Made by a program: the position numbers and the translations under genes
Notes under the pieces: model-generated
What the model was told of the DNA's origin: nothing
Database searches by the model: none
The model's input: only the letters and a program-made list of their open reading frames with translations
DNA from: CAVQGZ01 sp964356295
Lineage (GTDB): Bacteria > Actinomycetota > Actinomycetes > Jiangellales > Jiangellaceae
Reading direction: 5' to 3'
Assembly (NCBI GenBank): GCA_964356295.1
Contig: CAYHHE010000005.1
Coordinates: 1-54,224 of the forward strand
DNA length: 54,224 bases
Shown: positions 49,959 to 54,224 of the stretch, in pieces
How positions within the stretch are numbered: position 1 is the stretch's first letter
Layout: each line of letters begins with the position of its first letter

Positions 49959-51328
49959 CCTCGCTGTCGACGGCACGCCCGGTGCGCGAGGCTCCCGGAC
50001 CGGGCCGCGGTGACCTGATCCGTTCCGCGCGCCGGATGATCGCCGACCCGCTGGGGTACCTGTCCAGCGCGCGAGACACCTACGGCCCGCTGACGGGCTT
50101 CGCGGTCTCCGACCCACCGGCTGTGCTGGTCAGCGAGCCCGACGACGTGCACCACGTCCTGGTGGCCAACCATCGTGCCTACACCAAGCGCACGGTGCAG
50201 TACGACACGCTCGCCTCGGTGACGGGCGAAGGCCTGCTGGTGTCGGACCCGCCGCTGTGGACCGCACGCCGTCGCATGATGCAGCCCGGGTTCCACCGGG
50301 ACTCGCTGGAGGCAGTCGCCGACCACACCGTCGCGGCGGCGACCGCGCAGGCCGAGGCGCTGCTGACGGCCGCCGGGCCGGTCGACATGGACGAGGCGAT
50401 GATGCGGGCCGCCCTGCAGGTGGTCGGCACGGCCCTGTTCTCCACCGACCTGTCCGGCGAGGCTGCCACGCTGGTCCCGGCCGTGCTGACTGCGCTGGAC
50501 CGGGTCGTGGTCCGGGCCAGGTCCCCCTGGCTCCCCCCGCTGGCGGTGCCCACTCCAGGCAACCTACGGCTGCGCCGGGCGCTGAGCACGATCGACGCGA
50601 GTGTGTCCGCGATGGTCGCCACGCGCCGCGCCGAGGGTGAGCCGGGCAGCGACGTGCTCGGGCTGCTGCTACGCGCGGTCGACGCCGACGACCCGGTGGG
50701 CACGGCGGCCATCCGCGACGAGATGGTCACCCTGCTCATCGCCGGGCACGAGACCGTCGCCAGCGCCCTGACCTGGACGTGGCACCTGCTCAGTGGGCAC
50801 CCCGGCGCATATGACCGGCTGCTGGAGGAGGTGGACGCGGTCCTCGACGGCCGTCCCGCCACCCTGGGGGACCTGGCCCGGCTGCCCTGGACCCGGGCCG
50901 TGCTGGACGAGGCGCTTCGGCTGTACCCGCCCGCCTGGGTGATCACTCGGCGCTCGGCCCAGGCGGACACCCTCGCCGGCTACGTCGTGCCGCCCGGGAC
51001 GCTGGTACTGATCAGCACCTACGCGCTGCACCGGGACCCGGCGCTGTGGCCCGACCCGGACGACTTCGGCCCGCAGCGGTGGCTTCCCGACGGCGGCGGT
51101 CTGGGGCCACGATGGTCCTACGTCCCGTTCGGCGCCGGGCCACGCCAGTGCATCGGCAAGGACTTCGCGCTGGTCGAGGGCGCGCTGATGCTGGCGACGC
51201 TGGCCCAGCACCTGACCGTCCGGCAGCCCGAGGGCCGGCCGCCGCCGGGCGTGCGCGCCCTGGTGACTCTGCGCCCCAGAGGCGGGTTGCCGCTGGAGGT
51301 GGAGCCGCGTCGGGACGCCTCGTCCTAG
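49955..51328 (+). CDS. Cytochrome P450
   Basis: This is a full-length cytosolic P450 (457 aa) with the I-helix AGHETV (about residue 263), the K-helix ExxR in EALRLYPP, and the haem loop FGAGPRQCIGKDFAL with the axial cysteine at about residue 398. The helix pattern and IGKDFAL suggest a relative of CYP102/CYP4-like fatty acid or terpene hydroxylases. The substrate is unknown and no redox partner is near. Its stop codon TAG is part of the -10 (TAGCAT) of the next gene. Confidence 0.9.
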   Translation: MTSLSTARPVREAPGPGRGDLIRSARRMIADPLGYLSSARDTYGPLTGFAVSDPPAVLVSEPDDVHHVLVANHRAYTKRTVQYDTLASVTGEGLLVSDPPLWTARRRMMQPGFHRDSLEAVADHTVAAATAQAEALLTAAGPVDMDEAMMRAALQVVGTALFSTDLSGEAATLVPAVLTALDRVVVRARSPWLPPLAVPTPGNLRLRRALSTIDASVSAMVATRRAEGEPGSDVLGLLLRAVDADDPVGTAAIRDEMVTLLIAGHETVASALTWTWHLLSGHPGAYDRLLEEVDAVLDGRPATLGDLARLPWTRAVLDEALRLYPPAWVITRRSAQADTLAGYVVPPGTLVLISTYALHRDPALWPDPDDFGPQRWLPDGGGLGPRWSYVPFGAGPRQCIGKDFALVEGALMLATLAQHLTVRQPEGRPPPGVRALVTLRPRGGLPLEVEPRRDASS

Positions 51329-51331
51329 CAT
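51326..51331 (+). promoter_or_regulatory. -10 element for leaderless FUSC gene
   Basis: TAGCAT begins with the P450 stop codon and lies seven bases before GTG 51339. Confidence 0.6.
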
Positions 51332-51338
51332 CGCTCAC

Positions 51339-52514
51339 GTGGCCTCGACGCGATCCCTCTGGGACGCGCCGTCACGTCGCCTGCGGGCCGCCGGGCTGAC
51401 CATCGCGCAGGCGTCGTTGGCCGCCATGGTCGCCTGGTCGGTGGCGCGGTTCGTGCTGGACCAGCCACAGCCGGTCTTCGCGCCATTGGTGGCCATGAGC
51501 GCCATCGGGGTGTCGCTGGAACGGCGGCTTCGCACCTCGATCGAGATGGTGCTCGGGGTCGCGGTGGGCATCCTGGTGGGCGACCTGTTCATCGCCTGGG
51601 CCGGCCCTGGGACCTGGCAGATCGGTCTGGTGGTGGCCCTGGCCATGACGGCGTCCGTCCTCGTCCGGGGCGGGCCCATCCTTGTGCTGCAGGCGTCGTC
51701 GACGGCTGTCGTGATCGCGACGATCCTGCCGCCGGAGGGGGATGCCCCGTTCGCGATCGGTCGCTTCGTCGAGGCACTCATCGGCGGCGCCGTCGGCCTG
51801 GCGATCACCGTGCTGCTTCCGGCCAACCCGCTGCGAGAGGTCGTCCGCGTCGCCAGCCCCTTGCTGGGCGGGCTGTCCGAGGCTCTGGTCAAGCTGTCCG
51901 GGGCGTTGCGGGAGCGCGACGCCACCCTCGCCGGTGCAGCACTGGCCGAGGCGCACGGGTTGCAGGTGACCGTCGAGCAGGTCGTGACCACCCTCGACGC
52001 CAGCAAGGAGCTCGCCATGCTGGCCCCGGCCCGCTGGAGCGCTCGGGAGACGCTGGACACCCTGGTGGAGGCGATCCCTTACGTGGACGCGGCGGTGCGC
52101 GACACCCGGGTGCTGGCACGCCAAGCGCTGGCCGCCATCCAGGGCGGCGACGCCATCCCGCCGGGCCTGGACGTCGCCACCGACGAGTGTGCCGTGGCGC
52201 TGCGGGCGCTTCAGCACTCGGTGGACTCCGGCGGCGACCTCGCCGCTGCGCGCGCGGCTGCGCTGCGGGCCGCCAGGGCAGGCACGGACGCGGTCGAACA
52301 CACCTCGGGCCTGCTGGCACAGAGCGTGGCCGGCCAGATCAGGTCCGTCGCGGCCGACGTGCTGTACGCGACCGGACTGACCCAGCAGGACGTCGTCGAC
52401 CTGCTTCCGGACCTGCCGGTGCCGGTGAGCCGACGCTCACAGCAGCGGGTGCAGCAGATCCCCCGTGGCGGCGACACGGGTGAGCACGTCGTGGGGCCCG
52501 AACCGCAGGCCTGA
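51339..52514 (+). CDS. FUSC-family (aromatic acid exporter-like) membrane protein
   Basis: This 391-aa protein has six or so N-terminal membrane segments (residues 18-170) with QPVFAPLVAMSAIGVSLERR, typical of FUSC/DUF939 proteins, and a helical cytoplasmic C-terminal half. Relatives export aromatic acids or are of unknown function. Its place next to the P450 could mean export of a P450 product; this is inference. The last 78 bases overlap the convergent ligD-type gene. Confidence 0.75.
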   Translation: MASTRSLWDAPSRRLRAAGLTIAQASLAAMVAWSVARFVLDQPQPVFAPLVAMSAIGVSLERRLRTSIEMVLGVAVGILVGDLFIAWAGPGTWQIGLVVALAMTASVLVRGGPILVLQASSTAVVIATILPPEGDAPFAIGRFVEALIGGAVGLAITVLLPANPLREVVRVASPLLGGLSEALVKLSGALRERDATLAGAALAEAHGLQVTVEQVVTTLDASKELAMLAPARWSARETLDTLVEAIPYVDAAVRDTRVLARQALAAIQGGDAIPPGLDVATDECAVALRALQHSVDSGGDLAAARAAALRAARAGTDAVEHTSGLLAQSVAGQIRSVAADVLYATGLTQQDVVDLLPDLPVPVSRRSQQRVQQIPRGGDTGEHVVGPEPQA

Positions 52515-53342
52515 GGAGGTCGAGGCCCGCTCGACCTCGTCCCAGGTCACCGGAGTCGCCACCGACGGCTCCTCCCGGCCGCGCAACGAGTACGGCGAGA
52601 TCGTCGTCTTGCCGCCGTGGTTCTGGCTCCAGTCGAGGAACACCTTGCCGCGTCGGACCCTGGTGTCCATCCGCGAGACGACCAGAGCCGGGTGGGTGCG
52701 CTCGAGCCGCTCGGCGAGGGCCTGCGCGAGCGAGCGGACCTCCTGCCAGCCCAACGAGCCGTCCAGCGGCGCGTAGAGCTGCATGCCCTTGTTGCCGCTG
52801 GTCGTCGGCTGCGGGTGAAGGCCTTCCGGACCCAGCGCGTCCCGCGCGAGCAGGGCGACCTGGCAGCAGGTGAGGATGTCAGCCGGCGGCCCGGGATCGA
52901 GGTCGATGACCAGGCGGTCGGGCGGCGCCGGCCGGCCGGAGTCGTCCACCCGCCACTGCGGGACGTGCAGCTCGAGCCCGGCGAGGTTCGCCACCCAGAC
53001 CAACGTCGCCAGGTCCTCCACCACGACGAAGCTGATGGTCTGTCGGTTGCGGCTGCTGCCGGGGACTGCAAGCTCGACCCGACGCACCCACGGCGGAGCC
53101 GTGCGCGCGACGTTCTTCTCGAAGAAGCCCGGGGCGTGGGTGCCGTCCGGCCAGCGCCGCAGGGTGAGCGGCCGGCCGGCCAGGTGCGGCAGCAGCACCG
53201 GAGCCACCGCGCTGTAGTAGGCGATCACGTCGCCCTTGGTCGTCCCGTCGGGGTAGAGAGCCTTGTCCAGGTTGGACAGCGACAGGCGTCGCCCGTGCAC
53301 GGTGACCGCGATGCGCGACCCGTTCGTTTGCGCGTCCGCCAC
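52437..53342 (-). CDS. LigD-type polymerase/primase domain protein
   Basis: This is a stand-alone LigD polymerase domain (301 aa) of the AEP superfamily. In bacterial end joining such proteins fill gaps with ribonucleotides. The catalytic aspartates are in VIDLDPGP (about residue 145), and the family features LSNLDKALYPDGTTKGDVI, HAPGFFEKNV and LDWSQNHGGKTT are visible. No ligase or Ku domain is present. GTG 53342 was chosen for its -10; the ORF extends much further upstream as a shadow. It converges on the FUSC gene. Confidence 0.9.
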   Translation of the reverse strand: MADAQTNGSRIAVTVHGRRLSLSNLDKALYPDGTTKGDVIAYYSAVAPVLLPHLAGRPLTLRRWPDGTHAPGFFEKNVARTAPPWVRRVELAVPGSSRNRQTISFVVVEDLATLVWVANLAGLELHVPQWRVDDSGRPAPPDRLVIDLDPGPPADILTCCQVALLARDALGPEGLHPQPTTSGNKGMQLYAPLDGSLGWQEVRSLAQALAERLERTHPALVVSRMDTRVRRGKVFLDWSQNHGGKTTISPYSLRGREEPSVATPVTWDEVERASTSSGLRFGPHDVLTRVAATGDLLHPLL

Positions 53343-53349
53343 CCGCGCC

Positions 53350-53355
53350 ACGCTA
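53350..53355 (-). promoter_or_regulatory. -10 element for leaderless ligD-type gene
   Basis: TAGCGT on the minus strand lies seven bases before GTG 53342. With the plus-strand -10 at 53375 it forms a compact divergent promoter. Confidence 0.65.
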
Positions 53356-53374
53356 GACGGTGACCCCGCAGTCC

Positions 53375-53380
53375 TACCCT
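53375..53380 (+). promoter_or_regulatory. -10 element for leaderless DUF3152 gene
   Basis: TACCCT lies seven bases before GTG 53388. Confidence 0.65.
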
Positions 53381-53387
53381 GGGTCGG

Positions 53388-54209
53388 GTGCTCCCAGCGA
53401 CCTCCCTGCCGCTGCGCCCGACCAGTCGCGCACGCCTGGCTGCCACGGCGGCGACGGTGGTGCTGGTGCTGGTCGTCGGCGGGTGGGTCGCCGGACGGGA
53501 TGCGCCCGTGGTCCGCGCCCCGCAGCCGGTGGCAGGCGCCGACTCCGCGCTCGAGCCGGCCCCCGTCGGGCCGCGAGTCCCACAGGCCGCACCGGACCCG
53601 ACGCCCGAGGCCGCGCTGCCGGCGACGTCGACCGCCACGACACTCGTCGCGGAGTCGGAGGTTGCCCAGGCCGGGACCGGGCGACTGCTCGTCGTCCCCG
53701 GCACCCGCGCCGAGACCGACCAGGACGGTCGGGTCGTCAGCTACCGGGTGCTCGTGGAGGAAGGCCTCACCGTGGCCGGCGCCCCGGTCGACGGCCTTCA
53801 GATCGCCGACACGGTTCACGCCGTCCTCACTGCGCCCCAGGGCTGGCAGGGGGTGGACGGAGTGCGCTTTCGCGGCGTGGACGGCTCGGGGGCTGACATG
53901 GACGTGGTGATCGCCTCGCCCGACACGACCGACCAGTTGTGCGCGCCGCTGGGCACCGGCGGTTGGCTGTCGTGCTTCAACGGGTCCGCGGCCGTCCTCA
54001 ACGCCCGGCGGTGGTTCGCCGGGGCGCAGACCTACGGCCAGGACGTCGTCACCTACCGCACCTACCTGGTCTCCCACGAGGTCGGGCACTACCTCGGGCA
54101 CCAGCACGAGGGCTGCCCGAGCGCGGGACTGCCGGCGCCGGTGATGGTCCAGCAGACGAAGTCGTTGGAGGGCTGCCTGGCCAACCCATGGCCCAACCCC
54201 GCCGGCTAG
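53388..54209 (+). CDS. DUF3152 secreted metallopeptidase-like protein
   Basis: This 273-aa protein has a membrane anchor or signal (residues 17-36), a Pro/Ala/Thr-rich linker and a C-terminal DUF3152 domain. The sequence HEVGHYLGHQH at about residue 230 is a zinc-metallopeptidase-like HExxH motif with a third histidine, so the protein may be active outside the cell. The two cysteine pairs nearby could form disulfides. The substrate is unknown. A strong hairpin follows and overlaps the stop. Confidence 0.85.
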   Translation: MLPATSLPLRPTSRARLAATAATVVLVLVVGGWVAGRDAPVVRAPQPVAGADSALEPAPVGPRVPQAAPDPTPEAALPATSTATTLVAESEVAQAGTGRLLVVPGTRAETDQDGRVVSYRVLVEEGLTVAGAPVDGLQIADTVHAVLTAPQGWQGVDGVRFRGVDGSGADMDVVIASPDTTDQLCAPLGTGGWLSCFNGSAAVLNARRWFAGAQTYGQDVVTYRTYLVSHEVGHYLGHQHEGCPSAGLPAPVMVQQTKSLEGCLANPWPNPAG

Positions 54210-54223
54210 CCCTTCGGCTAGCC
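54204..54223 (+). terminator. Hairpin overlapping the DUF3152 stop codon
   Basis: GGCTAGCC, a CTTC loop and GGCTAGCC form a perfect eight-base-pair stem. The TAG stop lies in the 5' arm. The window ends one base later, so a T tract cannot be judged. Confidence 0.65.
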
Positions 54224-54224
54224 C

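Noticed and set aside
1..54224. CRISPR arrays, insertion sequences, prophage or defence islands
   Set aside because: No regularly spaced repeats, transposase, integrase or known defence gene was seen. The window is dominated by conserved housekeeping genes.

Overview
The window is a high-GC chromosomal segment from an actinobacterium (class Actinomycetia). Most genes start with GTG and overlap their neighbours by four bases (GTGA/ATGA). The hadA-hadB, Mec/CysO/CysM, pncB-clpS and murI/MBL/rph/rdgB blocks follow the order known in mycobacteria and relatives. A xanthorhodopsin-type rhodopsin and a Tad pilus locus fit a free-living, light-exposed lineage (Geodermatophilales-, Frankiales- or Kineosporiales-like). 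The genus cannot be read from sequence alone. A run of exactly 100 N (27837-27936) marks draft or scaffolded data.

Layout. 1-14476: the respiratory complex I operon from the end of nuoB to nuoN, directly followed by a polyprenyl diphosphate synthase (probably for the menaquinone side chain) that converges on rarD. 16333-19312: yajQ, tRNA-Tyr, tRNA-Thr, tRNA-Met, rpmG, hadA, hadB and murB. 19313-23984: a Tad/Flp pilus operon preceded by an AT-rich promoter region and a 12-G tract beside the tadA start codon. 24010-31740: prfB, ftsE, ftsX, an M23 murein hydrolase interrupted by the assembly gap, smpB, a hydrolase with a membrane domain, a DUF3048 protein and ssrA (tmRNA). 31703-36337: small housekeeping and redox genes. 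36384-40032 (minus strand): pncB, pncA and a class V aminotransferase-like gene. 40077-46981: clpS, DUF2017, an inverted rhodopsin gene, mec-cysO-cysM, murI, an Rv1339-like hydrolase, rph and rdgB. 46930-48648: tRNA-Leu and an ECF transporter pair (cbiQ, cbiO). 48679-54224: DUF3618, DUF427, a GroES-like protein, a cytochrome P450, a FUSC-family membrane protein, a LigD-type polymerase and a DUF3152 protein.

How the genes work together. Complex I feeds electrons to menaquinone, while the rhodopsin offers a second, light-driven source of proton motive force. FtsEX and the adjacent M23 protein form a division-linked cell wall hydrolysis unit. smpB and ssrA provide ribosome rescue. Mec, CysO and CysM make cysteine from O-phosphoserine using a protein-bound thiocarboxylate.

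Main points of interest. (1) The rhodopsin carries a D-T-E proton-pump motif and a glycine at the carotenoid-antenna window, and it lies inverted inside an otherwise conserved block. (2) A homopolymeric G tract next to the tadA start could act as a phase switch. (3) At least fourteen genes have a TANNNT-like hexamer 6-8 bases before the start codon, which indicates leaderless transcription. (4) Protein genes run antisense into converging RNA genes; the rdgB stop codon lies in the anticodon loop of tRNA-Leu. I did not find a clearly new multi-gene system such as a defence island or CRISPR array.
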